Assembly (NCBI GenBank): GCA_003255025.1
Contig: QANY01013163.1
Location: 124,001 to 188,000, forward strand
Source: Datisca glomerata
Lineage: Eukaryota > Streptophyta > Magnoliopsida > Cucurbitales > Datiscaceae
Direction: 5' to 3'
Length of the DNA stretch: 64,000 nt
Made by a program: the position numbers and the translations under genes. How positions within the stretch are numbered: position 1 is the stretch's first letter; each line of letters opens with the position of its first letter. The notes under the pieces were generated by a model. That model was not told the DNA's origin. It searched no databases and saw nothing but the letters and a program-made list of their open reading frames with translations. Of the stretch, positions 34,650 through 46,780 are shown piece by piece.

Positions 34650-34954
34650 TTTTCTAGCTTTACATTCAATGGATTTTTCCCTCAGTATGTTTTTGTTTAT
34701 TGTCTTTTTTAGTAAATCGAATTTGCCTTTAGTAAACTTCCACGAGTAATAAAATGTAATAAAGTTATAAGTTTACTTAATCCTTTATTAAATAACCAGA
34801 AGCTTATTTCATGGAATGTTTAGGTAAGAGTGCATTCACCTTTTTCGTCTGTTTCCTCCTTTCATCTGTTGGGTTTTGAAACCTCCTTTCTTTTTACTGC
34901 AAGCGGGATTTGGAGTTGTCTATATCCATGATTCCTCCTTATCCAGTTAATGTT

Positions 34955-35450
34955 CTTATTTTTTTTAGAGTAGTACTTATGAACTGCCCCTCCTAAAGAC
35001 CTTTTAATGCCCTAAGTTCTTTCTAGGAGTAAGACTTATGAACTGCCACTCCCAAGGGCTTTTTTATTCCCTTAGTTCCTTATACAAGTAGGACTTATGA
35101 ACTGCCACTCCTATTAACTTTTTAATGCCCTTAGTTCCTTTTGGAAGTAGGACTTATGAACTGCCCCTCCTAAGGATTTTTTTAATATCCTTAGTTCCTT
35201 ATGAGAGTAGGACTTATGAACTACCCCTCCCAAGGACTTTTTTAATCTCTTTAGTTCCTTTTGGGAGTATGACTTATGAACTGCCCCTCCAAGGACCTTT
35301 TAATGCCCCTAATTTCTTCTGAGAGTAGGACTTATGAACTGCACCTCCCAAGAATTTTTTAATGCACCTAGTTCCTTCTAGAAGTAGGACTTATAAACTG
35401 CCCCTCCCAAGGGCTTTTTGATGCCCTTAGTTCCTTTTTCAATAGTAGTT
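34955..35450. repeat. Tandem array of eight units of about 58-60 bp in the Tat-like element
   Basis: Eight occurrences of (G)AGTAGGACTTATGAACTGCC, at about 34972, 35029, 35087, 35146, 35206, 35265, 35322 and 35381, are each followed by CCTCCCAAGGAC-TTTTTAAT-CCCTTAGTTCCTT with variation. Units differ from one another by several bases. The array lies between the antisense ORF and the integrase, in the 3' untranslated part of the element. Confidence 0.95.
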
Positions 35451-35553
35451 TGGCTTAGGAAAGAAGTTTGACACACTTCTTTTTGCGTGGAAAACCTTTA
35501 CGGGGAGAAATGTATAAGGAAGATGTCTCATTATAATGGATCTTTCACGTCCT

Positions 35554-36480
35554 TTACAAAAAATATTTTTTCAGATGAATTGCTTTCCATAGTTTCTGCA
35601 ATTCTATTTCTTCTCCTGTCTCCAAGTGGTAATAAAAGCCTTCTCCTATTTTACGGATGATGTATGGTCCTTCCCATGTTAGCCCGAGCTTTCCTTCCGT
35701 TTGAAAGATTTTTCTGAGGACCAGTTCTCTCGTTTGGAATTCTCGCTTCCTTACTTTTTTATGTAAATAATATCTTCTTTTCCAATTGTAAAAGGCTATT
35801 CTAATCAGGGCCGCTTCTCTTCTTCCCTCTAGATCATCGAGACCATTTTTTAGGAGCTCTCTATTTTGTTGTTGGTTTAGTTCAGACCTGATGGTAAGGC
35901 TTTCGATTCCTACGGGGATGACTGCTTCTGCTACGTATGATAATGAAAACATGGTTTCTCCCTTTATTTCGCTCGGGGTCATTCTATATGCCCATAGGAC
36001 TGCGAGTAGCTCTTCTACCCATTTTCCTTTTTATGGATTCCAAACGCTTCTTCAGGTTATCAAGTATGACTCGATTTCATCTTTCCACTTGTTCATTCCC
36101 CTAGGGGTAGTATGGCGTGGAAAAGCGATTCGTGATTTTCAAATCTTTACAAATTTTCTTGCCAAGCTCCCGGTGAACTAAAGTCCATTGTCAGATACCA
36201 AGATCTGAGGGATCCCATACCTACACACCAAGTTTTTCCATAGGAACTCTTTTACTTCTTCCTCGCAAATTCTGACTAAGGCTTCAGCCTCAATCCACTT
36301 AGTGAAATAGTCCATTGCGACTAACATGAAGCATTTTTGGGCTGGCGCCATGGAGAGCGGCTCAACAATGTCTAGGGTCCACTGCATGAACGGCCAAGGA
36401 CTAGTCACATTTTTAAGTTCCCCGGGGCCATTTTTGCCACAAACGCAAAACACTGACACTTGTCACATTTTTTCGCGTAC
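35554..36480 (-). pseudogene. Tat-like integrase remnant
   Basis: The minus strand encodes PWPFMQWTLDIVEPL with the first catalytic Asp, then FMLVAMDYFTKWIEAEAL and FLWKNLVCRYGIPQILVSDNG with the second Asp. After a break comes the C-terminal MTPSEIKGETMFSLSYVAEAVIP and LVLRKIF...KLGLTWEGPYIIRKI block. Motif order and wording fit Ty3/Gypsy integrase. The segment with the catalytic Glu lies in the broken part (35980-36180). Confidence 0.85.
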
Positions 36481-36789
36481 TGTTTGGCGTCTTGATGCAG
36501 TTGGGACCAGTAGTACCCTTCATTCATCACTTTATAGGCTAGTGATCTACCCCTAGTGTGTTTCCGCATATGCCCTCATGAATTTCCGCTAGCACATGCT
36601 GGGCTTCTTTTTCTCGTAGGCATTTTAGGTATGATCCTACAAACTTGTTCTTATATAATACCTTGTTAATCATTGTGTACATACCTGGTACTTTGTTGTT
36701 GTGTCTTTTTGGAAAGTAGTTTATCTTTAGGGAGCATTCTATTTTCGAGCAAGCGGATTATGTTGTCCAATCAACTAGGCTCCTGTTCC

Positions 36790-37540
36790 TTTTATGCATA
36801 AGTTACGTTAGTTAATGGGAGATAGATGCTTGGTTCTTTAAGAACTTCTACGAGGACGTTCCTTCTATAAGGGAGGTGTAATAAAGATCCTAGGTTTGTT
36901 AGGGCATCAGCATGCTCATACTCATTTTTTATCAGAATTTGTTGAATTTCATAATCATTTAGGGTTTTAAGGAGACCCTTCACCCGTTGTAAGTGTTTTA
37001 TCATTCGTTCATCTTTTGCTATGTATTCTCCTGTGACATGTTTTACTATAAACATAGAATCATAGAAAGTCTTAACTTTAGTTACCTCATATTCCCGTAG
37101 CAGGGATATTCCTGCGATTAGTGCTTCATATTCTGCTTCATTATTTGATGCATTAAATTCGAAGGAGATGGAATGCTCTAATATTTCCCCGGAGGAAGTT
37201 TATGCCACCACTCCTGCTCCTGCTCTTCTATTGTTGGAAGCACCATCTACAAAGAGCTTTCAGGCCCCACTGTCTCCCATTTGGTGAGCTTCCCGTTCAA
37301 CTCACCCTCCTTTGAAGTCAGCTACGAAGTCCGTTAATGACTGTCCTTTTATCGATGCTCGGGGTTCATAACTGATGTCATATTAGTTCAGCTCAATTAA
37401 CCATTTTTCTATTCTTTCGCTCACCTCCGTTGAGTTTAAAAAGCTTTTAATGGGAGATTCAGTCCATACTTTGATGTTGTGGGCTTGGAAGTAGGGCATC
37501 AACTTCCTTGCTGCAGTTACAACTACCGATACCAGTTTTT
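36790..37540 (-). pseudogene. Tat-like RNase H remnant
   Basis: The minus strand includes VKHVTGEYIAKDERMIKHL, KGLLKTLNDYEIQQI and EYEHADALTNLGSLL, the archaeal-type RNase H domain found between RT and integrase in Tat elements. Upstream pieces (EFNASNNEAEYEALI near 37130-37170) support the domain. Stops are present. Confidence 0.75.
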
Positions 37541-37879
37541 CCATTCGTTTATACCTTGTTTCCGCCGCTACAAGGCTTTTACTTACAAAGTATACAGGTT
37601 TCTATTTTCTTTGTTCTTCTTTCACGAGTACTGCACTAACTGCCCATGTTGAGACGGCTACGTATAACAGAAGTTTCTCGCCGGGAATAGGTTTGGAGAG
37701 TAAATGGGGGTAGTCAGGTACTCTTTAATTTTCGTAAAGGCTTCTTCATAGTCCTCATTCCAACCTCTCGAGGAGTTTTTCCGCAATCTTTTAAAAAAAA
37801 GGGTTTGCATCTGTCTCTTGACTTGGAGATGAACCTGTTTAGGGCGGCCAATCTTCCCGTTAAACCCTGTATTTCTTTG

Positions 37880-38460
37880 AGGTTCTACTGGACCTCATTT
37901 CTATACTTGCCTTTACTTGGTCCGGGTTTACTTTGATTGCTCGTTGTGTAATTAGATGTCCAAGGAACTTTCCCCCTGACACCCCAAAAGAAGAACAGAG
38001 ACGACTTCTTCAAAGTCCTGAATGATGTATTCCCGCTTCTTACTTCTGACCAACATGTCATCAACGTAGACTTCCATATTCTTTCCAATTTGCTCGCAAA
38101 AAACTTTGTTCACCAGCTTTTGATAAGTTGCGCCAGCATTTTATAGAAAAAAAGGCATGATTTTATAACAATAGACGTCATACTCAGTAATGAAGGAAGT
38201 ATTTTCCTGAATGGCTTAGAACATCTTTACCTGATTATAACATGAGTAAGCATCCATGAAGTTGAGCAGCTCGTGCCAAGAAGTGGCGTCTGCATCTGAT
38301 TTATCCTTGGCAGTGGGTATTCGTCTTTGGGGCATGCTTTGTTTATATTAGTGAAGTTAATGCAGATTCTCCACTTTCTGTTCTTCTTTCGTACCATTAC
38401 TATGTTAGCGATCCATTCGAGACAGTTCACCTCTCTCATGAAACCTTCTGCTAAGAGCTT
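37880..38460 (-). pseudogene. Tat-like reverse transcriptase remnant
   Basis: The minus strand gives MREVNCLEWIANIVMVRKKN, WRICINFTNINKACPKDEYPLP and then YVDDMLV at 38051-38068, the catalytic motif, followed by KSKKRE-like residues. The frame is open over short stretches only. The chromosomal order places it between protease and RNase H. Confidence 0.85.
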
Positions 38461-38769
38461 TTCAACTTCTTCTTTGATCGCTCGGTTCCTTTTAGGGGTG
38501 AAGCTTTTCTTTTTTGTTTCACAGGTTTCATAGTGGGACTAGTGTTTAAACTATGGCAGATGATTTCTTCTAGGATGCCATGCATTTCTTGAGCTACTAC
38601 TGCAAACACATCTTTGTTTCCCCTTCAAAATTCTATCAACTTCTTTTTCTCACTTTCTTTGAGATGGGCACCAACATTTTTTATTTTTGGTTCCCTTTCT
38701 CTAAGATATAGACTCTGTTTCCTCTCCCGCTTCATACCTTGGGTCATCGTGCCCGCCTCCCTATAATTG

Positions 38770-39280
38770 CTATAGATCTATGGGTCCCTCTACATTTTCT
38801 GTAGCTTTTTTCTGTGCAGACTCTAAAGCGGTTATTAAATGGATACGAGCTGCGGTCTGGTTGCCTTTTATTATTTTCACTCCTTCTAGGGACGAGTATT
38901 TCAGTACTTGATAGAATGTTGATGGTAAAACCTTCATTTTGTAGAGCCAGGTACTTCCTAGGGAAGTTGTTCCTAGTACAATGAATTTTCTTACTTGCCG
39001 CATATGTTCGGCGACTTCTGAGTAGTTAATGGCTCTGTTGAACCCGATCAACGGTTGTGATGTTCCTTATAATTTCTTATCCCCTATGGATATTTTCTCC
39101 ACAATTGCCCAAAACAAGATGTTTACTATGCTTTCATCGTCTACCAAGACTCTCCTTAAAAAGAAATTGCCAACCTGAATTGAAATGATGAGGGCATCGT
39201 TGTGGTGTTCATCATTTTCTAGATCGGAGTCGCCGAACACAAGCGGAAAGTCCCCGTTGCAACTTGAAGGCTTCACCTAT
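38770..39280 (-). pseudogene. Tat-like protease remnant
   Basis: The minus strand shows HNDALIISIQVGNFFLRRVLVDDESIVNILF. The retropepsin site is V-D-x-G-S-S in active relatives and is V-D-D-E-S here, so the Gly is lost. An IGFNRAINYSEVAEHMRQVRKFIV block continues the domain to 38770 in another frame. Confidence 0.75.
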
Positions 39281-39419
39281 TGTCTTTCTAATGTTGGCCG
39301 CTTGTAGTAAATCTTCCTTTCCTTTTTTATTATCCCTTCTTGCTCGATCAATGCTATAACTGTGGCAACAATGCGGAGGGGTTGTTTCCCCTTATCTTTC
39401 CTACCCTCTTCCTGGTTGT

Positions 39420-40872
39420 CTTTCTAAATCTCACGTTTTTTTCATCTCTTTTCACAAATTAATAAGGTACCCCTCTTTGATCAATTGCTTAATATAGTTT
39501 TTGAGCTGGAAACAGTCTCGCGTGTAATGTCTATTGCTCTTATGATAGGAGCAATATTTGTCTGTGTCTTTGTAGCTAGGTTCCTTAGTGAACGAGGCTG
39601 GTCTTTTCAACCAAGGTTTATCTTTAATTGACTCTAGTATTTGGTTGACTGGGATGGTCAATGGTATGCAGATCATCCCTCAGGTGGGTTTTGTCAAAAT
39701 CTCGCCTTCGGTGGTAATATCTGTTCTGTTGGGCCTTGTTCTCATCTGTTTTTTTCTGTTTCATCATGCTTCCTCCTTTCAGATCTTGAGCTTCTTTCCT
39801 GCTTTTGGGATTCTTCTTCCTTCCGTTCAACCGTTGTTTGCGTACTTCTATTTTCTTCTTCCAATGTAATATAGGTTCGTGCCCATTGAATAACCACTGC
39901 CATGGAAATGAGCTTCACTTTAAACAAGTCCTCAATGAAGAATGACTCCGAATCCAGACCTCGTCAGAAGGTCAATCTGGTGAACCGGTCGTCGCAGTTC
40001 TCGACCTTGAACATTTCTTCTTCGAAACGATAAGTCTATTCTGTAAGGACTCCCATTCCTTGGTGGAGATCGTCATCAGATGTTATGAGTCTTTCATGAT
40101 GGTACGGTATGTTGAGTACTGTTCTATATAGACGGAGGACATAACAGCAAAGTAAGTGATTGAGTGCATTGGTAAGGAGTGGTACTGCTTCAAATTCGTC
40201 CCGTCTAAACTGGTAGGAAAAATTCTATACATCAATTTATCATCGTGTTGGTACAACGTCATGTCTTGTCAGAATTGCTGAAGATGGTCTACCAGATCAG
40301 ACGTTCTTTCGTAACATTTGAACCTAGGCGCGGTGAAGTTTTTAGGTACGGGTGCTCCTAGAACCTCTGGGCTTAATTGTGTCCTAATAAGAGAGTTAAG
40401 GTCATTCTTTCATGTACTCTCGAGATTCCTTATTTCCATCATTTTTTGGTCGATCAGCTCCTCGACTAATTCTTTTGACATGATTCAGAGTTACTGAACC
40501 TCTCTAGTAGTTTCCTTTATAAGGTTTTATAATTGGACTTCTTCTTGTCGTATGCTTCTGTCGTTCTCGTGGTCCTGCTTTCCTTTCGTCTCGTTGGTCA
40601 CCCTCAGAGCGGGTTTCCTGTTCGTCATCGTTCACCCGTTGTCTTACTTCTGCTCATCTTTTCATGAGTTCTTGTTGTAGCGTGTTGATTAGCTCTTGTA
40701 CATTCTGCCACGCATCATGCATTGCTTTAGTATTCCTTTTTTCCATCTCGTGCACCCCGTTCAGGATTATCTATAGCATTTCTGTGGGCAAGATCGGTTG
40801 ATCTGCAGGCTCATCTTCATTTCTTGGTCTATTGTGTCCATTAAGAACCGTGTCAGATCTAGTTCTAGGCAT
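39420..40872 (-). pseudogene. Tat-like gag remnant
   Basis: The ATG at 40870-40872 opens MPRTRSDTVLNGHNRPRNED, about 45 bp after the primer site, and a helical gag N-terminus follows. Near the end, KYCSYHKSNRHYTRDCFQLK (39500-39560) is the C-x2-H...H-x4-C zinc-knuckle-like motif typical of Tat gag. It is followed by the GYLINL stretch. The middle is broken by frame changes. Confidence 0.75.
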
Positions 40873-40915
40873 ATTTATGATTTTGTAGGATAGGTCTCTT
40901 GAGCTTTTTTCTCAG

Positions 40916-40934
40916 GCTCTCAATGAAAACACCA
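40916..40934 (-). other. Tat-like element primer-binding site
   Basis: The minus strand reads TGGTGTTTTCATTGAGAGC three bases after the LTR end. The TGG start and place fit a tRNA primer site. I do not assign the tRNA with certainty. Confidence 0.65.
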
Positions 40935-40937
40935 AAA

Positions 40938-41591
40938 TGTAAAGGATTTTTTCCGCCCTCCTCGAGATTAAGGGGAAAATGTATTAATAAGGATAAAATT
41001 TGTGTAAGTATGAGAGAGAAAGAGATATCGATCCTCCAAAATTCTTCAGAGTCCAAAAGTCTCATGTTTTATTGAATATGTTGGCTTTATATAGACTTGC
41101 TCAATTACTTGGTAAAGATAATCTTTTTTATTTTACATCTCTCATACTCAATCGCCCATCAATTGATGTCGCATGACAGCGTCCTATGGTTCCTAACCAA
41201 TTAGTCATAACCACTTGGTGGCCTACCAACCTGTCTTATTAGAGTGGTGCAGCCTACTCAATCAATCATGACCACTTGATTATCAGTCTGAACCTTTTTT
41301 TCTCGTTCTGATATTCTGCCCCGTCCTTCAGGTGATGATCCCCCATTCTCGAGATGTCGGTTCCCGTTCTAGAAACGATGATCCCCCGTTCTCGAGATGT
41401 CAGTTCCCATTCTTGAAGGGATGATCCACCGTTCTCTAAATGTCGGTTCTCGTTCTTTGAAGCGTGATTACCCATTCTGTGAGTATCTCGCGACTTCAGC
41501 CAATCATCCGTTTCCCCTTTTTTGGCACTTCTCATGAGTCTGGGATAAGTTCTTTTCGTCTAGGTGACAATGAATATGTTTTACCTGTTCA
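40938..41591 (-). repeat. Tat-like element 5' LTR (right)
   Basis: A 654-bp direct repeat of 31390-32038, next to the primer site. TTTATATAGACTTGC at about 41090-41104 matches the left LTR TTTATATAGGCTTCC. On the minus strand neither copy gives a clear promoter call. Confidence 0.9.
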
Positions 41592-41596
41592 ATAAG

Positions 41597-42464
41597 AAAT
41601 GGCAGAGTTTTTACATCGAGATTGGAAGGTCAAACAAGATGGAATGAAAGATAATATTAACTGGTCATATTTAGCACAACAACATGTTGCCAAAATAACC
41701 CATATCAAAGTTTTATACACACGATAAAAATATAAATATATAAAAGAACACCTAAATCACAAATAATTTGGCTTTAGAGACATTGCCATCCCTCTAAAAA
41801 AATTAAATTAAAACAGCACAGAAAAAAGTGAGAGAAATTGAAATTAAATAATAATTGTCATCTTCCTCAGAAGGAAGTTTCAAAATTTCACTGCCTTCTT
41901 GATTGTCTTGATAGATGAACAAATGAGGTTGTTCCTTGTACCATGATCATTGTTGTCATCATCATTTTTATGTCTGTACTTTTGGTAGAGCTCTTTCTCT
42001 GTTGTATCACATAATGCGTTTAGTAATTTCAAAAAGGTTAGGGGCTGTTTTGCAATTTCAAAGGATACAGGGCTGAATTTGAAAATTTAAACACTTCAGG
42101 GTCATTTTTAAAAAAAATTAAACTTTGAATGACGTGGTAATGACATGGGCACGTCAATGGCGTGTCACCGACTTGCATGAAGGATGACTGGTACTGATGG
42201 GCGTTGATATTCACCAGACTGATTTTTTCGATTGTTTTCTCTGGCGAGATTGACTTACTGTTGAAACTTTGACTAGCTCTAAATTCTTCGTCTAAACTCA
42301 TTTGAGTTGATATTTGGCTCGTTTTGATTGTATCAACGAATGGAATACTTTAAAATGCTCAAATATGAATTTTGAACAACTTGATTTTTTTGAGAAATTC
42401 AAGAAAAACGTTCTACTTAGCATTTCTAACCTCATGGGACCTACTGGAAGCTCTGATACTATTG
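41597..42464 (-). other. Unassigned stretch left of a possible primer site
   Basis: No family is recognised. A minus-strand ORF at 42038-42301 starts MSLDEEFRASQSF. A charged stretch EKELYQKYRHKNDDDNND at about 41950-42010 on the minus strand looks like coding sequence but has no assignable family. GCTCTGATAC at 42450-42459 resembles an inverted tRNA-Met primer site, so this may be the leader region of a minus-strand LTR element. Confidence 0.3.
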
Positions 42465-42485
42465 TAGGAGGATGTTGATAGATTG

Positions 42486-44002
42486 TAGGGATGTGCAGAT
42501 TTTTTTTAACCGAACTGAACCGAATCAGTTCGGTCGGTTCTTTTCCTTTTCAAAATGTAATCGGTTCGGTTACTAAAAAGAACTGCATTTTCGATCCAGT
42601 TTAATTTTAGTAATTCTGTAACCGGTTTGAACCGATTACACCAATATATATATATATTCACACACACACACATTTAACCTAATATATTACATTTAAGGCA
42701 GAACCCATATATTTGTTTTAGTTTGGTACAACGTAAAAGAAAGTACTTGATTACGTTGTTTGGTTTGAAAGTTTTTGAGGGTATGTAAATAACCGAAATA
42801 TGAAGATGCCCTCATTTTGAGGGTATCTTAAATCCCCCAAAATGGAAGGTTATTTCTATGCCGTGCATCTCTACTTTTTCTTTCTTCTTCTTCTAACCAA
42901 ACTATCTTCCATAAATATATAATAACTATCAATAAATATATTTTGGTCCAAGGGTAAATTAGAAATTTAAAATTATATAAGTAACATTTTTTTAAACATT
43001 CAATCAAAATAAAAAAAATAATTCTCACTATTATATTATAACATTCTCAATTGTTACCACACAAAGTAATATTTATTTCCCGCACATCATATTCTCTCAC
43101 AGTATTATAATCTTGATTATTGAGCTGAAAGTCATGAGTGTTTTTTATAAGAATTATTATCTTATATTATAAATTTTATACCACATTAATACACTTCTAG
43201 CAGTGTTGGTTCAATTATATGGAGAATATTTGATGAAAATCTACATGACACGTTATAATATAATGGTTTGGTCGAAAAATTAATGAGTATATACGAAGAA
43301 AACTCCATGGATAGAATCTACATTTTGTTATTACTTATGTTGGTTATCTTATTATAAATGAAGTAATTATTATTTATAAGTATTTTTTAATCTAAGAATA
43401 AAATTGAAATTTGATAATAATGCCTAAAACATCTATATGTCTATTTCATCAAAACAAACAAAATAATCTAACACATTTACCATTAAATCAGAACATTCTC
43501 AAGTGTTAACAAATAAAATAATTTAATTTTTTAGATATATACATTCTCACAACCATATTCCAACAATCTTCGATTCTAAGTCTAAACTCCCACCAGTCCC
43601 AATCCCTCTTCATCTCACATCGTTATGCGTTCTCTTCTGAGCTTAGATTTGTAAACTGGATGAAGGAAAAGAACCCCCCCCCCCCCCTGCCTGTCCATTG
43701 CGAGAAAGAAGAAATAATTTTGAATCTGATTGTACTTTAGCTTGTGATTATAGTGCCGTCTAGAAACTGTTGGGTTGTGATTATAGTATACCATTGCCAA
43801 TCTGAGTTGTTCTTTGACTTCTACCATTATAGTATATCATTGCATAATCGAATAAAAGTAATCAAACCAAAATAATTACTTTAGTTGCATTCGGTTCGGA
43901 TGAGTATCTCGGTTCGGTTACTTAATTTAGATAATAGAAATATTCAGTTTTGATTATAGATATTCCCTACTAACTGATCGAACCGAACTGTGTACACTCT
44001 TA
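42486..44002. mobile_element. hAT-type DNA transposon, non-autonomous
   Basis: The termini are TAGGGATGTGCA at the left and TGTACACTCTTA at the right, imperfect inverted repeats of the common plant hAT form. The flanking duplication is a perfect 8 bp, ATAGATTG at 42478-42485 and 44003-44010. Both ends carry clusters of the motif CGGTTCGGTT and its complement just inside the termini. No transposase is readable in the 1517 bp. The interior has (TA)n(CA)n near 42644-42672 and a 14-base C run at 43674-43687. Confidence 0.85.
43674..43687. repeat. Poly-C run
   Basis: Fourteen consecutive C residues inside the AT-rich hAT interior. A run of this length is prone to length errors in sequencing. Confidence 0.9.
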
Positions 44003-44389
44003 ATAGATTGAGATCACTTGTAATTGCACCTTGAAAAGACTAATTTCACTCAAAATAACTTGGATTAAAACTTTAAAACAAAAGTTATGAAACATATAAG
44101 AAAAACTTTTAATCTTGTCTTTCTTTAACTCTCTGTTATTCAGAATGTTTCACTCCACTACGTTTTTCTCTACTCACCATCCATTCTAATTATAGTAGAG
44201 GATGTAGAAACAAGATGCAACAAAATTCATGCTTACACACACCGTCCTATGATCATCCTGAGAATAAGATGGTGAGAAGTCTTCATTCTTGCATCAACTT
44301 CAACACTCTTTTGACTATTACTTCTTTCTTTTAGGCTATCAAAGTTTCAGTTCAACAGACTCGATATAAGCAGAACTACTTTTTTGTTA

Positions 44390-45860
44390 GTAATACTTAA
44401 GTTTGAACATACAATCACAAGAATAACCGTTTTTGACTAACTCTCCATTCTTAGACAAGATTAGTTTGTCCTTTTCTAATACAACTTTAAAACCACTTTT
44501 ACATAACATAATTGCAGACCCTAGATTTTTTTCTAATTCTTTGAACATGAAACACATTCAGAAGTCTTAGTTTCTTCCCAGGTGCAAATTGGAGTTCCAC
44601 AGTTACATTTCCTAACACTTTGGCGGAGTTGTGATTTCCCATCAAGACTTCTTTTATAAATTCATATGTAATATATTGATTTCGATCATTGTGAATATGA
44701 GCTGTATTCCGAAATTAAGCCAACAACGATTAGGTTAGTTGTTGTCATAGTTAGATCACTAATCATGCCAATGTACATATCGTTTACATTTGCAACAATT
44801 TCTGAAATCATATATATCCTCCACCATGTTTGTATTGTTGGCATTATCCTTCTTGACATTCTCTCTAAATCTGCACTCTTTGATAGAATGGCCCTTTTTG
44901 CCACGTGAAGCACATTCTGTCTTTGCTGTTCTTGGCAAAACACAAGGATATTCCTTTTTATAGTTCTATTTTCTGTTCACTTACAGAATATTTGGTGTCA
45001 ATTGCTTTTGCTTTCTTCAACATAATTAACCTTAGTAACATTTTTATTTCCCTTGTCACGTAAGTGAGTTTCTTCTTCAAAGCAAAGATGTTTCTGTATT
45101 TCTTCTAAGTTAATTTCTTCAGTGTATATGAAGAAGTCTCTTCAAATAATCATTTCAACTATTTGGTAATTTAACAATAATTGCCCCCACTTGAAATGGT
45201 TCAGGAAGAACAAATTTGTGTCAACTAAGCTTTGACACTAACATTCATAATTCATGAACTTGATCTCAAACAGACAGATGATCCAACATTGTGAATTTAA
45301 AGTATTTGAAAATTAAATATTTAGCAATATCTACCTATTCATATTTGTACGTGAACTCCAAAGTATTCCAAAATTTCTGAGACAATTAGATAGGATGTTT
45401 AAACTGTGCTTGCTGCTAACCAATTCATCTTCCTCTCTTTTCTTCCGATTTGCTACAGTTCATTCATCATATTGTGGAATGGGTTTTGGAAGTGGTAATT
45501 TGTAGATTATGTAGAAATAAAATTTTGTCCTTCCAACCATTGAAGTTAGTGCCATGAAACCAATCAATTTGACAAAACGTTGATTCATTACTTTGAATGC
45601 AGTCATTTCTAAGCTGATTTCATGGGTTGTATATAATAAAGAATAAGCATAGAGGCATGTTAAATAGCACTTTCCTTGGGGGTTATTTCCCCCACTCAAA
45701 GAGTTTGCTTGGCAAATCACTCCCAAGATACAACTAAACCAACAAATTCTGCAGTTGCAAGACTAATAAATTCTACAGATATCAAAGAAACTGATTTGGG
45801 GAAGACAAGATTTGTTAGCCTTAAAACTTTTGAAAAGACTATTATTTTTAGTCTTCCATA
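44390..45860 (-). pseudogene. Copia E: gag, protease and pre-integrase remnant, minus strand
   Basis: Read towards lower coordinates, the minus strand gives IDWFHGTNFNGWKDKILFLH near 45510-45570 (Copia gag start). CASRGKKGHSIKECRF follows near 44860-44910 (CCHC-type knuckle with one Cys displaced). Then come NHNSAKVLGNVTVELQFAPG and LNVFHVQRIRKK near 44530-44640, the protease to GAG-pre-integrase segment. Integrase and RT are absent. Frame changes are frequent. Confidence 0.7.
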
Positions 45861-46222
45861 GGTAGTGTTGCAAAAACATGTTCTTTTAGAGGGACGTCTC
45901 TTACAACGTTAAATGTGGAGATTCATTTTTTCAGATAGTTGTGTCATTTCACATTATTGGCACTTTTATCTTAATTTTAATTAATTAAATTAAATTTTAC
46001 CGTAAATAAACGTTCAAATAATATGAGTTCAAACGTCAAATGCTCCGACAAACAAAAACGCCAAATATAACAATTGACCATGACATTATAATCTAAAAAT
46101 TAAGGTTTTTCTCTCTCTCTGCGATGAGTGCTTTCTCTGCCTAGGGTTACGTTCCTTAGGATGTGGGTTTCCTCTGCTTCACCCTTCATTCCTCCTAAAA
46201 GGAGGTTTCTGTCTTCTTCCCC
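45861..46222 (+). other. Non-coding stretch leading into LINE ORF1
   Basis: AT-rich to 46100, then a CT-rich segment (CTCTCTCTCTGCGATGAG at about 46111) just before the LINE ORF1 start. It is probably the LINE 5' UTR. No other feature is supported. Confidence 0.4.
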
Positions 46223-46360
46223 ATGGAAGATATTGTTAATAGGTGGAGTTCTCTTTCCCTTACGGAAGAAGAGAAATGTGTAATCAATGCACCAGTGTGC
46301 CCCACTGAAGATTCTTTGGAGCCCAACAAGTGCTTGATTCTCACATTCAGAATACGACTA
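46223..46360 (+). pseudogene. LINE ORF1 N-terminal fragment
   Basis: ATG at 46223 opens MEDIVNRWSSLSLTEEEKCV, the W-x-x-L-S-L-T-x-E-E motif typical of plant L1-type LINE ORF1 proteins. The frame is lost after about 45 codons. It is separated from the ORF2 end at 48450 by a host-gene fragment and by missing sequence. Confidence 0.6.
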
Positions 46361-46780
46361 TATTAAATCTGTTGGATTGTATTATACTATAATAGATTAA
46401 ATAATATTATCCAGTGTTTAGTATTGTATTAGTTAAAAATTATATTATTTATATAATATTTGATACATCATATTACTGGATTGTAAAACTGTTTATCATT
46501 ATTTGATCCGGAAAAACCTATTTGAAACTCATTAACATGTTATCTTATATTTTTAACTATAAAATAAATTATCTCATTCATCTTTGACAAATAATGGTCT
46601 ATACATTTTTTCCAATTTTTTAACTTGGATTCAATATATGGCCTAGTCTTTAACCCAGATTCGGGACACTTTTCATTCAAGCTTTTTTCAATGAGCTTTA
46701 GAGTACAAGGTTTAAAAGAATCATTATTATAACAAAGGATTCATGCAATTACATCATCAAGTATGTACAATCACGCCTAA
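46361..46780. repeat. AT-rich segment, possibly a MITE
   Basis: Sequence such as TTGGATTGTATTATACTATAATAG with near-palindromic TA-rich pieces (46374-46530) suggests a small inverted-repeat transposon. Termini and target duplication could not be identified, so the class is open. Confidence 0.25.

Larger units (their letters stand above)
31390..41591 (-). mobile_element. Complete Tat-like Ty3/Gypsy element with antisense accessory ORF, minus strand
   Basis: The element is bounded by LTRs 31390-32038 and 40938-41591 (TGTAAAGG...TTCA) and by a perfect 5-bp target duplication, ATAAG at 31385-31389 and 41592-41596. The primer site is at 40916-40934 and the polypurine tract at 32039-32052. In minus-strand order it has gag, protease, RT, RNase H and integrase, then a long 3' region with a 58-60 bp tandem array and an oppositely oriented ORF. 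A long 3' region with an extra ORF is characteristic of the Tat/Ogre/Grande group. Frames are interrupted, so the copy is inactive. Confidence 0.92.
42465..44380 (-). mobile_element. Possible LTR of a minus-strand element, split by the hAT insertion
   Basis: TGTAGGAGGATG directly follows a degenerate primer-site complement. Sequence resumes after the hAT element at 44011 without coding signal until about 44380. A second LTR is not found, so the assignment rests on the primer site alone. Confidence 0.3.

Noticed and set aside
34955..35450. CRISPR-like repeat array
   Set aside because: The units are contiguous tandem repeats of about 58-60 bp with no unique spacers, in a plant retrotransposon.
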